DNA from: Myxococcales bacterium
Lineage (GTDB): Bacteria > Myxococcota_A > Polyangia > Fen-1088
DNA: 64,000 nucleotides
Assembly: GCA_003142855.1 (NCBI GenBank)
Contig: PLNW01000136.1
Span: forward strand, 1 to 64,000
Direction of reading: 5' to 3'
A program made the position numbers and the translations under genes. This document shows, piece after piece, positions 43,625-56,781 of this stretch; within the stretch, counting starts at the first letter, position 1, and the number at the start of each line of letters is the position of its first letter. The notes beneath the pieces are model-generated. The model was given only the letters and a program-made list of their open reading frames with translations. It made no database searches and was not told the DNA's origin.

Positions 43625-44398
43625 CTAGCCAGCGTCGGTGGTGGCCACCCGAGGCCGGGCCAAGAACACGGCTCCGATGAGGTCGCGGTTGAGGCGGCCG
43701 ATGAAGTCGGGCGATACGTTCTTGGGACAGACGGCCGCGCATTCGAGGAAGTTGGTGCAACCGCCAAAGCCCTCGGCGTCCATGGCCGCCACCATGGCGT
43801 GCACGCGCGACCAGCGCTCGGGCTGGCCCTGAGGCAGAAGGCCCAGGTGCGACACCTTGGCGCCCACGAACAGCATGGCCGAGGCGTTGGGGCACGCGGC
43901 CACGCATGCCCCGCACCCGATGCAGGCAGCCGCATCCATGGCAGCGTCTGCCGCGCCCTTGGAAACCAGGATGGCATTGCCGTCAGGCGCGCTGCCAGTG
44001 GGCGAAGTGATGAAACCGCCGGCCGCGATCACGCGGTCAAAGGCGGTGCGGTCGACCATCAGGTCGCGCATCACGGGAAAGGCACGCGCGCGGAAGGGCT
44101 CGATGACGATGACCTGGCCGTCGCGGAAATGGCGCATGTGCAGCTGGCAGGTCGTGGTGCCTGGTTGCGGGCCGTGGGGCACGCCGTTGATCACGATGCC
44201 GCACGACCCGCAGATCCCTTCGCGGCAGTCGTGGTCAAAGGTGATGGGCGACTGCCCCGCCACGGTCAGGCGTTCGTTGACCACGTCCAACATTTCCAGG
44301 AAGGACATGTCCGGGCTGATGTCCTTGGCCTCGATCCTCTGCATGTGGCCGTGCGCACGCGCGTTCTCTTGCCGCCAGACCATCAGCACGAGATTCAT
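43625..44398 (-). CDS. sdhB: Succinate dehydrogenase/fumarate reductase iron-sulfur subunit
   Basis: A 257-residue iron-sulfur subunit that carries electrons from the flavin to quinone. A 2Fe-2S domain ([12 protein letters not shown] then TTTCQLHMR) is followed by a helical domain with [14 protein letters not shown] (4Fe-4S) and [12 protein letters not shown] (3Fe-4S). The sequence and gene order are of the non-classical B. subtilis/Wolinella-like type. The start (ATG 44396-44398) follows the flavoprotein stop by two bases, so translation is coupled. Frames extending beyond it are antisense only. Confidence 0.95.
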   Translation of the reverse strand: MNLVLMVWRQENARAHGHMQRIEAKDISPDMSFLEMLDVVNERLTVAGQSPITFDHDCREGICGSCGIVINGVPHGPQPGTTTCQLHMRHFRDGQVIVIEPFRARAFPVMRDLMVDRTAFDRVIAAGGFITSPTGSAPDGNAILVSKGAADAAMDAAACIGCGACVAACPNASAMLFVGAKVSHLGLLPQGQPERWSRVHAMVAAMDAEGFGGCTNFLECAAVCPKNVSPDFIGRLNRDLIGAVFLARPRVATTDAG

Positions 44399-44400
44399 GG

Positions 44401-46314
<1,914 letters not shown>

Positions 46315-46320
46315 GGGTCC

Positions 46321-46986
46321 TTACCCCCCGACCATGCGCAAGAACACCGCCGCTGGAGCCAGAGCCAGACCGACCGAGATAGCGACCGCGGCGACGCGGG
46401 CGAAGCCAAAGAGCAGCGATTCCACCCGACGGTGGCGCAGCCCGAGAGATTCGAACATGCTGTGCGCGCCATGCAGCAAGTGCAGCCCCAGCAAACTCAC
46501 CGCAGCCACGTAGACCAGCGCCACCCAGCCGGTGCGAAAACCGTTGAGCATGTTGGCGTAGATGTCGCCTTCGATGAATCGGCCAGGCACCACGTTGTAG
46601 CCCCAGGTGAGGTGGGCCAGGTGAAAGATCACAAAGGCGAGCAAGAACGGCCCCGAGTACTTCATGGTGCGGGCCGCATAGCTCGCCCGCAGGTAGCGAC
46701 GGTTTCGGTAGCCCACGGGACGGGCCGCGAGTTCCTGAAAGTAGAGCAAGGTCGCGAAGGTGACGTGGACGACGGCCGCGAGGATCAGGCCGACACGAAA
46801 GGACCAGACCAGGGCCGCCGAGTAATGCAGCAGGCGGCCGTACCCGTTGATGGTGTGTGGCCCTTTGAAGAAGAGCAGAGCCCCGGTGACGTGCTCGACG
46901 CAAAAAGCAAAGAGGAACACCCCCGACACCGCCATCAGTACCTTCTTTCCGATCGTCGATCGGAAAAATGGGATAAGACCAAACAT
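46321..46986 (-). CDS. sdhC: Succinate dehydrogenase cytochrome b558-type subunit
   Basis: A 221-residue membrane anchor with five helices, of the single-subunit, di-heme b558 type seen in B. subtilis-like and delta lineages. Helix 1 is KKVLMAVSGVFLFAFCVEHV; further helices carry His residues placed as heme ligands (FVIFHLAHLTWGY, LGLHLLHGAHSMF). It binds heme and passes electrons to or from quinone. The start at Met 46986 begins the helical part; the in-frame residues further upstream are not conserved. It is first in the sdhCAB operon, divergent from korA. Confidence 0.92.
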   Translation of the reverse strand: MFGLIPFFRSTIGKKVLMAVSGVFLFAFCVEHVTGALLFFKGPHTINGYGRLLHYSAALVWSFRVGLILAAVVHVTFATLLYFQELAARPVGYRNRRYLRASYAARTMKYSGPFLLAFVIFHLAHLTWGYNVVPGRFIEGDIYANMLNGFRTGWVALVYVAAVSLLGLHLLHGAHSMFESLGLRHRRVESLLFGFARVAAVAISVGLALAPAAVFLRMVGG

Positions 46987-47110
46987 CCGATGCTTCCTAG
47001 CACATCTCTGCGCGCAACGGTATGGTATAAACAAGACTCATGCAGTCCCTATTTGCTCGTCCTCAGCGAAATCCCGTGGTAGCTGTTGATTGCGACCTGC
47101 AGGAGAGCGC

Positions 47111-48595
47111 ATGAATCCGACTAACCCAGAGCGCCAGGGTAAGGGGACGGTGTTTGTCCGTCCCGAGATTTGCAAGGGTTGCTCGTTCTGCATCGACTTC
47201 TGTCCCACCGATTGCCTGGAGTTCACCAAGGACTTCAACGCCAAAGGGTATCACTTCCCCATCCTGGCTCGGCCCGCAGACTGCAGCGGCTGCGACCTGT
47301 GTGGCCTGTACTGCCCTGACTTCGCCATCTACGGCGAGCGTTGGAGAGACATCGATGCACGCCAGGCCAAGGGCCCGCCGACCGCCCCAGCCGCCGTGCC
47401 CAAGCCGGCCGCCGGACCCCGGGCGCAAGACCCCGAGCCCGCTGACCCCAAGGGTGTGCTGACTGGCATTCATTTCATGGATGGCGACCACGCCGCCTGC
47501 GAAGGCGCCCTGGCCGCTGGCTGTCGCTTTGTCGCGGGCTACCCGATCACGCCGTCGACCGAGGTGGTGGAGCGTTTCGCCGCGCGCATCCCGATGGTGG
47601 GCGGCATCTTCATTCAGATGGAAGACGAGCTGGCCTCCAGCATTGCCGTGCAGGGCGCAGTGTGGGGCGGGCAGAAGTCGTTGAGCGTGACCTCGGGCCC
47701 GGGCTTTTCTCTGATGATGGAGCACATCGGTCTGGCTGCCATCACCGAAACCCCGGGCGTGTGGGTCGACGTTCAGCGCGGCGGCCCTTCCACGGGATTG
47801 CCCACCCTGCCCGGTCAGGCCGACATGATGCAGGCCAAGTGGGGCAGCCACGGCGACTACGAGATCATCGCCATCGTGCCCAACTCGCCCCAGGAATGTT
47901 TCGACCTGATGATCAAGGCCTTCAACTTGTCCGAGATCTACCGCTGCCCGGTCATGTTCATGATGGACGAGGTGGTCGGCCACATGGTCGAGCGCGTGGC
48001 CATCCCGCCCGCCTCTGAAATCAAGGTGGTCCCGCGCAAGTGGACCCACAAGCCCAAGGATGAGTATCGCGCGTTTGCCACCACCGACGACGATCCCGTG
48101 CCCGAGATGACCAAGGCGGGCGCGGGTTACCGCATCCACGTGACCGGGCTGACCCACGACGAGCGTGGCTACCCGGCCATGAACGCGGTCGCGCAGGACA
48201 AACTGGTGCGGCGGCTCATCGGCAAGATCCGCGACAACGCCGATAAGATCATGGACGTGCGCGAGGATGGGGTCGAGGGAGCCGAGGTGGTGGTGGTTTC
48301 CTACGGCATCACATCCCGCATCGCCATGTCTGCCGTCGAGGAAGCGCGCAAGCGCGGCGTGAAGGTGGGACACCTGCGCCTGGTGGTGGCCTGGCCATTC
48401 CCGGCCAAGCGCATGCGCGAGCTGGCCAAGACGGTCAAGGTCTTCATCATGCCCGAGTTGAACATGGGACAAATGGTGCTGGAGATCGAGCGCGCAGTGG
48501 CCGGCGCAGCCCGCGTGGTCAGCCTCCCGCATGCCGGCGGTTCGGTGCACGAGCCGGAGACGATTGTGGCCGCGATCCTGGAGGCGGGCCGATGA
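47111..48595 (+). CDS. korA: 2-oxoacid:ferredoxin oxidoreductase alpha subunit fused to a ferredoxin domain
   Basis: A 494-residue fusion. Residues 1-85 form a 2x[4Fe-4S] ferredoxin-like domain (CKGCSFCIDFC and CSGCDLCGLYC), normally a separate delta subunit (KorD). A Pro/Ala linker leads to the alpha subunit with FVAGYPITPSTEV, SLMMEHIGLAAITE and PVMFMMDEVVGHMVERV. It belongs to the complex that oxidises 2-oxoglutarate (most likely) with CoA, reducing ferredoxin; the reductive direction is used in the reverse TCA cycle. AGGAG precedes the ATG. It overlaps korB by four bases (ATGA). Confidence 0.92.
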   Translation: MNPTNPERQGKGTVFVRPEICKGCSFCIDFCPTDCLEFTKDFNAKGYHFPILARPADCSGCDLCGLYCPDFAIYGERWRDIDARQAKGPPTAPAAVPKPAAGPRAQDPEPADPKGVLTGIHFMDGDHAACEGALAAGCRFVAGYPITPSTEVVERFAARIPMVGGIFIQMEDELASSIAVQGAVWGGQKSLSVTSGPGFSLMMEHIGLAAITETPGVWVDVQRGGPSTGLPTLPGQADMMQAKWGSHGDYEIIAIVPNSPQECFDLMIKAFNLSEIYRCPVMFMMDEVVGHMVERVAIPPASEIKVVPRKWTHKPKDEYRAFATTDDDPVPEMTKAGAGYRIHVTGLTHDERGYPAMNAVAQDKLVRRLIGKIRDNADKIMDVREDGVEGAEVVVVSYGITSRIAMSAVEEARKRGVKVGHLRLVVAWPFPAKRMRELAKTVKVFIMPELNMGQMVLEIERAVAGAARVVSLPHAGGSVHEPETIVAAILEAGR

Positions 48596-49473
48596 GCAAC
48601 GACACTCTCTTGCGCGACATCGACAGCGTCAACCCGGTGATGCCCTACCTGCGCCAGGAGCGCATCCCGCACATCTGGTGCCCGAGCTGCGGAATTGGCA
48701 CCACGGTCAACTGTTTCACCCGCGCGCTCACTGAATCGGGCATGAACCTGGACGAGATCGCTATCGTTTCTGGCATCGGCTGCACCGGCCGCGTGGCGGG
48801 CTACATGAACCTGGACTCGTTCCACACCACGCACGGCCGCGCGATTCCCTTTGCCACCGGGCTCAAGCTGGCCAACCCCAAACTCAAAGTCGTCGTGTAC
48901 TCGGGCGACGGCGATCTGACCGCCATCGGCGGCAACCACCTGATGCACGCCGCCCGTCGCAACATGGACCTGATGGTGATCTGCGTGAACAACTTCACCT
49001 ACGGCATGACCGGCGGCCAGGTGGCGCCCACCACCCCGCTCGGCGCCAAGCAGACCACCATGCCGTTCGGAAACTTTGAAGCCCCGTTCAGCCTACCGTT
49101 CTTGGCTGACGCCTGCGGCGCCACCTATGTCGCGCGCTGGACGGTGTTTCATGTGCGCCAGCTGGCCAAGGCCATGCTGGAGGGATTGAAGAAAAAGGGC
49201 TTCGTGTTCATCGAAGCGCTGTCGCCCTGTCCGACGTTGTACCAGCGCCGCAACAAACGCGGCGACGGCGCCGACGAGTTGAAGTTCTACAAGGAAAACA
49301 GCGTGATCAAGCACGGCGCCGACACCAAAGAGGTGGGGCTGACCTTCAACGGCCCCATCGTGGTGGGCAAGTTCGTGGACCGCGAACGGCCGACCTGGCT
49401 GGACGCCATGAACGAACACTTTGGCAAGGTCCTGGGCTCCGAGTACACGCCCTGGGGAGGCGGAAATGGCTAG
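48592..49473 (+). CDS. korB: 2-oxoacid:ferredoxin oxidoreductase beta subunit
   Basis: A 293-residue thiamine-diphosphate-binding beta subunit. Signatures are IPHIWCPSCGIGTTVNCFTR with its cluster Cys, GIGCTGRVAGY, TTHGRAIPFATGLKLANP and VVYSGDGDLTAIGGNHLMHA with the ThDP motif, and NFTYGMTGGQVAPTT. These match KorB rather than PorB or VorB, but substrate choice is inferred. Its start overlaps the korA stop, and its end overlaps korC by eight bases, showing tight translational coupling. Confidence 0.95.
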   Translation: MSNDTLLRDIDSVNPVMPYLRQERIPHIWCPSCGIGTTVNCFTRALTESGMNLDEIAIVSGIGCTGRVAGYMNLDSFHTTHGRAIPFATGLKLANPKLKVVVYSGDGDLTAIGGNHLMHAARRNMDLMVICVNNFTYGMTGGQVAPTTPLGAKQTTMPFGNFEAPFSLPFLADACGATYVARWTVFHVRQLAKAMLEGLKKKGFVFIEALSPCPTLYQRRNKRGDGADELKFYKENSVIKHGADTKEVGLTFNGPIVVGKFVDRERPTWLDAMNEHFGKVLGSEYTPWGGGNG

Positions 49474-50020
49474 AACGGAAATTCGCGTCGGCGGGCTGGG
49501 CGGCCAGGGCATCATCCTGTGCGGCTCCATCATCGGAAAGGCGGCGGCCATCTACAGCGGCCGGCACGCGGCCCTGATCCAGGCATTCGGGCCCGAGGCG
49601 CGCGGCAGTGCGTGCAGCGCGCAGGTCATTGTGGCCGACGAGGCCATCGGCTATCCCTACGTGCGGCGCCCGGACATTCTGGTGCTGCTGTCACAGGACG
49701 CGTTTGTGCAATTTGCCCCGCAGCTCAAGCCCGACGGTTTGGTGTTGTACGAAAACGAGCTGGTGCAACCAGAAGGCAAGCTGCCCGCGACAGCGCGCGC
49801 GCTCGGCATTCCGGCCACGCGTTTTGCCGAGGAATTGGGCCGGCGCCTGGTGCTCAACATCGTGATGGCGGGTTTCTTCACCGGCTCGACGAATCTGTTG
49901 TCGATCGATGCGGTGGAGAAGGCGGTCCTGGATTCCGTGCCCAAGGGGACCGAGAGCCTGAACTTGAAGGCGCTTATGAAAGGCTACGAATACGGTCGCG
50001 CTCTGGTCGCGCCAACCTGA
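49466..50020 (+). CDS. korC: 2-oxoacid:ferredoxin oxidoreductase gamma subunit
   Basis: A 184-residue gamma subunit. RVGGLGGQGIILCGSIIGKA at the N-terminus and ALIQAFGPEARGSACSAQVI are diagnostic. It helps build the CoA-binding part of the complex. GGGGAGG lies before ATG 49466, and the start lies inside the last codons of korB. The product completes the KorAB(D)C complex, whose ferredoxin subunit is fused to KorA here. Confidence 0.94.
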   Translation: MARTEIRVGGLGGQGIILCGSIIGKAAAIYSGRHAALIQAFGPEARGSACSAQVIVADEAIGYPYVRRPDILVLLSQDAFVQFAPQLKPDGLVLYENELVQPEGKLPATARALGIPATRFAEELGRRLVLNIVMAGFFTGSTNLLSIDAVEKAVLDSVPKGTESLNLKALMKGYEYGRALVAPT

Positions 50021-50030
50021 GGAGGATGTC

Positions 50031-50630
50031 ATGGAGAGGGACGGGTTCCCGCACGTTGCCAAGCTGAAGGATGGATCGAGCGTCGAGATTGCGCTGGCCA
50101 GCGCGGCCGACGGCCCGGCCCTGCTGGACTTCTACCGCTCGCTGTCCGACGAGGACCGGCTGGTGCTAAAGGACGACGTGACCACTCCCGGATGGCTGGC
50201 GCGGTTTCTTGCCAAACTGGAGGCTGGTGCGGCCACCAGCCTAGTGGCGCGCGCCGACGGCCGCATCTGCGGCGAGGCAACCTTGCATCGCAACCTGCAC
50301 GGTTGGAGCCGCCACGTGGGCGAGATCCGGCTCAGCGTGGCCTCTGATCGCCGGGGCAAGGGACTTGGCTACGCTCTGGCCGCCGGGGTGGTCAAGCTGG
50401 CCATCGATCTGGGACTGGAGAAAATGGTGGCGTACTTTGTGGAGAGCCAGTCGGCCGCACGCAAGACCTTCGAGCGACTGGGCTTCCGCAAGGAAGCGGA
50501 GCTCGCCCGCCAGGTCGCCGACATTCGCGGCGCCAAGCGCAACCTGCTCATCTACTCCAGTGACGTCTCACACATCTGGGCCGCGATGGAAGCCTTGGTG
50601 GAAGACTTCCGGCCGCACGAAGGACAGTAG
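50031..50630 (+). CDS. GNAT-family N-acetyltransferase
   Basis: A 199-residue acetyltransferase. The acetyl-CoA-binding motif A appears as GEIRLSVASDRRGKGLGYAL (about residues 100-120), with the preceding beta strands (LVARADGRICGEATLHRNLH). The C-terminal part (MVAYFVESQSAARKTFERLG, then FRKEAELARQVADIRGAKRN) is typical. It follows korC by ten bases behind GAGGA and is presumably co-transcribed. It could acetylate a component of the complex or be unrelated; substrate unknown. Confidence 0.85.
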   Translation: MERDGFPHVAKLKDGSSVEIALASAADGPALLDFYRSLSDEDRLVLKDDVTTPGWLARFLAKLEAGAATSLVARADGRICGEATLHRNLHGWSRHVGEIRLSVASDRRGKGLGYALAAGVVKLAIDLGLEKMVAYFVESQSAARKTFERLGFRKEAELARQVADIRGAKRNLLIYSSDVSHIWAAMEALVEDFRPHEGQ

Positions 50631-50660
50631 CGAAGCCCCGCTGTGGCGCCCGCAGGTCGC

Positions 50661-51860
<1,200 letters not shown>

Positions 51861-51906
51861 GACTAGCCAAGGCTAGCACAGGGCAACGCGTGTTGGGTGC
51901 GGTGGT

Positions 51907-52368
51907 TCAGCGATGTCGGCGTGAGGGTGTCGGTCCGGCGCCGGTGAGTGGGTTGAGCCATCGCAGGCCCCCAAAACGGATGAAATCCGCGTCGGTCGTG
52001 TGAACAACGGCATCGTGTTCGAGGGCAACCGCGGCGATCTGCGCATCGGTCACCAGATTGCCCGCGATGCCGAGGCCGGTGAGCAGTCCCAGCACGCGCT
52101 CGATGTGGTCAGGCGCCGATTCCGGAACCCTCACCACCGGTTGCTCCAACCAAGATCTGACGTGCGCGGCTGCCTCCCCGGCGGTCATGGGGTGACGAAA
52201 GGCACGGGGGTTGGTACTGACGCGAAGAAAACCGAAGGCCACGACCTCGGGCATGATGACGGGGTCATCACCCGACAGACACGCCTGCCACCATGCCGTC
52301 GCCTTGCCGTGGAAAGGCGAATCGGAATCGTAGGCGTAGAGCAGCAGGTTGATGTCGGGGACGATCAT
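51907..52368 (-). CDS. vapC: PIN-domain toxin, VapC family
   Basis: A 153-residue PIN-domain ribonuclease. It begins MIVPDINLLLYAYD, with Asp 5 as first acidic ligand, then EVVAFGFLRVSTNP and LVTDAQIAAVALEH, and closes with HTTDADFIRFGGLRWLNPL, giving the acidic quartet. VapC toxins cleave tRNA or rRNA and are held by the partner VapB. Its ATG follows the antitoxin's stop directly (TAG then ATG), the standard antitoxin-first order with translational coupling. Confidence 0.92.
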   Translation of the reverse strand: MIVPDINLLLYAYDSDSPFHGKATAWWQACLSGDDPVIMPEVVAFGFLRVSTNPRAFRHPMTAGEAAAHVRSWLEQPVVRVPESAPDHIERVLGLLTGLGIAGNLVTDAQIAAVALEHDAVVHTTDADFIRFGGLRWLNPLTGAGPTPSRRHR

Positions 52369-52632
52369 CTACTTGTCCAGGCCTTTTGCCACGATACCGT
52401 CGGCTTCCAGTTCGTCAGCCAGCTTGTTGAGGCCGGCGGGATCGATGCCAGGGCGCAACCCCATGGGCCGAGCCTTGATCACGAAACGCGGACGATTCTT
52501 GGGCAATGGCGTTGCGCCGAGCCCGGTGCGGATCGCGTCGTTGAGGGTTTCCTTGAAGGACTTGCGACGCTTGTGCATGGCCAGACGCAACAGTTGCTCT
52601 GCATCCTTGTCCAGCGTCACCGTCGTCCTCAT
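52369..52632 (-). CDS. vapB: Ribbon-helix-helix antitoxin, VapB-like
   Basis: An 87-residue antitoxin. MRTTVTLDKDAEQLLRLAM starts a ribbon-helix-helix DNA-binding domain (HKRRKSFKETLNDAI), and the rest (PRFVIKARPMGLRPGIDP) would wrap the toxin. I start at ATG 52632, because the conserved beta strand begins there. Upstream of the adjacent toxin; it should neutralise VapC and repress its own operon. Confidence 0.9.
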   Translation of the reverse strand: MRTTVTLDKDAEQLLRLAMHKRRKSFKETLNDAIRTGLGATPLPKNRPRFVIKARPMGLRPGIDPAGLNKLADELEADGIVAKGLDK

Positions 52633-52723
52633 CACTGCATCATGATGCTCGCAAATGTTGCTGTCAAGACAGCAAGGACTTCCAGGTCGCAACGCTCTCG
52701 CTCGCCCTGCTGTACTGGTCGGG

Positions 52724-53101
52724 CTATGGCGGTGTCGATGATCCTGGTGGGCGCCTGACCCGTACCTTTGTGGGCGTCGCCACTACGAAACAGCGGGCCC
52801 ATGTCGCGGCGTCTGGACTCGATAGCCATGCGGTCACGTAGTCTCCAATCCTCCACTGCTCGCTGTCAGGAAGCCTGACCAGCAGCAACCCGCAATGTGT
52901 TCCAGGCGCAAATCTCCTCCGGTCAGAAAAATCGAGATCCTGCGTGACCAGAAAACGCCGCTCCGTCTGGGCCGCGGCCCAGACGTCCGCGTCGCGCCGC
53001 CCACCGAGTCCCTCGTCCCGCACCGTGTCCGCATCCAATCCAAGAGAAGCGAGGCGGCGACGAACGGTATGCGGAATGTTCTCGTCAAGCTTGATCTTCA
53101 C
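52724..53101 (-). CDS. DUF5615-type PIN-like toxin
   Basis: A 125-residue PIN-like protein. The DUF5615 pattern is KIKLDENIPHTVRRRLASLG (acidic residues near the start), DADTVRDEGLGGRRDADVW, RRFLVTQDLDFSDRRRFAPG and LLLVRLPD. Such proteins are toxin candidates paired with a DUF433 partner. Its ATG overlaps the partner's stop (ATGA), so it is second in the operon. It lies directly upstream of vapBC, giving two toxin-antitoxin pairs in tandem. Confidence 0.88.
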   Translation of the reverse strand: MKIKLDENIPHTVRRRLASLGLDADTVRDEGLGGRRDADVWAAAQTERRFLVTQDLDFSDRRRFAPGTHCGLLLVRLPDSEQWRIGDYVTAWLSSPDAATWARCFVVATPTKVRVRRPPGSSTPP

Positions 53102-53349
53102 GCGACCTTGACCTCGTGGGGAGCCGGGGTCGGGGCGGGAAGATCCTCACTGGCGGAGGCCGCGGCAAACGCGACAACGACGCGGACATCTTCCTCGGTC
53201 AGGCTGGGAAAGTCGGCCAGGATCGCGGCCGCAGGCTCACCATGTGCGAGATAACCAAGGATGGTCCGCACCAGCACGCGCGTCCCACGCACAACCGGCT
53301 GTCCGCCGCAGATCTCCGGATCACGAACGATTCTGTCTTGGAAGGTCAT
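53098..53349 (-). CDS. DUF433-family antitoxin
   Basis: An 83-residue protein of DUF433: DRIVRDPEICGGQPVVRGTR and VRTILGYLAHGEPAAAILAD followed by FPSLTEEDVRVVVAFAAASA. It has a winged-helix-like DNA-binding fold and usually partners a DUF5615 PIN toxin, as here by four-base overlap. ATG 53349 begins the conserved domain; longer in-frame extensions upstream are unconvincing. Confidence 0.9.
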   Translation of the reverse strand: MTFQDRIVRDPEICGGQPVVRGTRVLVRTILGYLAHGEPAAAILADFPSLTEEDVRVVVAFAAASASEDLPAPTPAPHEVKVA

Positions 53350-53798
53350 GGCGTCTGTCCCAATTCTTGGCCTGCGCTGGCCCGGCGTCCACTGCGTTCT
53401 TGCGCGGACCTGACGGAACCCGTCATGATGCAGGTCTGAATACGTCTCAGGCACCAATCCAGCGAACTCGGTTCGGCAAGCCAAACTCACCCTCGATCGC
53501 GACGAAACCCCGTTTCCTTTTTCGACCAGCAGCGCCACTGGTCACCTGGGTGGAATATCACCAGGTTGTTGTATGCGGGTGCGAAACCCGGGTGCTAAAC
53601 CCGCCCGGCGAAGGGGATCGTCGCCCCAGGCGGCAGCTAGCCTTGCGATGTCCGCCGCGATGTGGCCAGCGATGATCGCTCCGGCCACGGCCAAGACCTC
53701 CTGCGGCTAGTGGGGGCTCACTATCTCCGTTGACGGATCGGGTATCGGCTGGGAGACTTGCGCCTTCGCCCCGAAACCGACTATTGGAGACAAGCCGT
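53350..53798. other. Gap ahead of metK with hairpin-forming repeats
   Basis: No convincing gene over about 450 bases. It holds two adjacent 13-base units, GGGTGCGAAACCC (53577-53589) and GGGTGCTAAACCC (53590-53602), each self-complementary at its ends. It also holds an imperfect hairpin CACCTGGGTG...TCACCAGGT (about 53544-53566) and a GGCGA/TCGCC stem at about 53607-53627. Together they could form a structured metK leader, but none of the known SAM riboswitch cores was recognised. A minus-strand stretch reading RGFVAIEGEFGLPNRVRWIG (about 53453-53512) looks protein-like but has no start. Confidence 0.4.
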
Positions 53799-55035
<1,237 letters not shown>

Positions 55036-55055
<20 letters not shown>

Positions 55056-56493
55056 ACGTCGTCGCTTTCACGGCCTCCACCACTTGTTCGGCCGGCGGCC
55101 GCGCTTTGAAGCGAACCTCTGTGCGCGCCAAGATGTCGTGCAGGGCCAGCCGTCGGGGATGGAAGGCTACCAATAGGAAGCCGGCCAAGTACGCGACCAG
55201 GATCACGGTCGCCACCGCGATGTAGATCGCTGGTAACGCGAGTTGCGACAGGGTCAGACTGGCCAGGTGAAAGGACACGTGCTGATCGCGGTGCAAGGAA
55301 TAGACGATCACGGCGAGGATCGTCCAGGCCAGTGGGCCCCAGGCAAAAACCAGGAAGCGAATGAGGGCTGCCTTCCACGAAATCCTGCCTTCCGTCGCAT
55401 TTTCGACGCGAATCCCAAGCAGCCACTTTCCCGGGGTTTGTCCCAGCAGGCGGTGGAAGAGCACGAAGTACGCGAACGCTGCCGCCAGAACCCACAGGCC
55501 GGTGAAGTACCCAACCACTGACAGCAGAACAGCGTCGATGGCCAGCGCGATCCCGCGCGTACGAAACCCGGACAGCTCGCGTCGGTCGGCCCGTGCCCCT
55601 TCCAGCGCCGCCAGAAGATTGTCGTAGTTGGCAAAGCGATCCGCGGGCTCCTTGGCCATCATGCGCTCGACGATGCGGGCCAGCACCTCGGGCACGTTGG
55701 GATTGACCACGCGCACCGGCGCGGCCTTGTCGGTGACGTGCATGGAAATCACGCCCACCGGCGAGGGGCCAGTGAAGGGCGGCCGGCCGCACAGCATGTG
55801 ATAAAGCGCGCAGCCCAGAGAGTAGATGTCCGAGCGAAGATCGACGGTGCCGCCGCGTCCTTGCTCGGGCGACATATACAGCGGCGAGCCGATGATGGCG
55901 CCGTCGCGCGTGAGCTGCGAGTCGCCGTGCATGCTCTTGACCAACCCAAAGTCGAGAATCTTGATGCCCGCTTCGTTGTCGAGCATCAAGTTCGAAGGCT
56001 TGACGTCGCGATGGACGAAGCCCTGCGCCGCGGCCGCACGCAGCCCGCGGGCCGCGGCAATGGTGTATTCCAGGGCCTGGGCCCAGGGCAAAGGTTCGGG
56101 CCGGGCCAGCAGCGAATCCAGCCCTGGCCCTTCCAGGTGCTCCATCACGAAGAAGTGAACGCCGCGATCTTCTCCGATGAAGTAGATCTGCGCGACGTTG
56201 GGATGGCGCAACCTGGCTTGCGCGCGCGCCTCACGCTCGAAGCGCTCGACCACCTCCGGGTCATGGGCCAGTTCGGGCGCCAGGATCTTGATGGCCACCG
56301 GGCGTTCCAGCGAGGTGTCGTTGCCGTAGTACACCGCGCCCATGCCTCCGCGGCCGAGCAGACGGACGACCTCGAAGTGCTTGAGCCGCGTGCCTTCCAG
56401 CGAGTCGACAGTCACCCTGGCCTCGGCTTCAGCCGCGCCTTTGACCAGGATGGTCGCTTCGAGAGAAGGAAGGCTTTTCTCTCCGTCGCCCAT
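55036..56493 (-). CDS. Ser/Thr protein kinase with C-terminal RDD membrane domain
   Basis: A 485-residue receptor-like kinase. The catalytic domain (about residues 39-300) has [39 protein letters not shown] and YMSPEQGRG, so it should be active. The C-terminal part from about residue 310 is an RDD-family membrane domain: [19 protein letters not shown] with the R-x-D pattern, [13 protein letters not shown] and further helices, ending [11 protein letters not shown]. Kinase-RDD fusions are known in delta lineages. The input signal is unknown. It overlaps metK tail-to-tail by 20 bases. Confidence 0.93.
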
Positions 56494-56520
56494 GGATCAA
56501 CAGACTAGCAGATCGCCTGG

Positions 56521-56663
56521 CTACGCGCGGGCTGGGATGCGCACCAGCTTCACGGCCTCGCGGAAGCGCAGTTCCAGTTCCTTGATCTGCATGTGAACCT
56601 GGATGAGGCGTTTGGTCACCTCGTCAGTCCAATCGTCAGAAACGCTGCCAAAAACTTGGTCAT
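56521..56663 (-). pseudogene. Small protein gene with a one-base frameshift
   Basis: On the minus strand ATG at 56663 with GGGGGG upstream starts MTKFLAAF and soon meets a stop. One frame over, a strongly protein-like stretch, SVSDDWTDEVTKRLIQVHMQ then IKELELRFREAVKLVRIPARA, runs to TAG at 56521-56523. A single extra T in the run at about 56650 would join them into a 47-residue protein starting MTKFFGSVSDDW. So the gene is frameshifted, mis-sequenced at the homopolymer, or read by ribosome slippage. The product would be one amphipathic, charged helix. It lies just upstream of the RDD kinase gene, same strand, 28 bases before its start, so it could be its first cistron. Confidence 0.55.
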
Positions 56664-56781
56664 TTTTCCCCCCGACGCATTGTCACCCCGCATGGGGGAC
56701 GGCACAAGATGGTCGCGTGACAGTCCTCGGGCGATAGCCCCGCTCTTCGTGTAGGCTTCCCGCTTTTCGCGAAAGAGTCAC

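Noticed and set aside
53577-53630. SAM-II or cobalamin-type riboswitch ahead of metK
   Set aside because: A GCTAAA word and GC stems are present, but the order of conserved cores for any known class could not be matched by eye.
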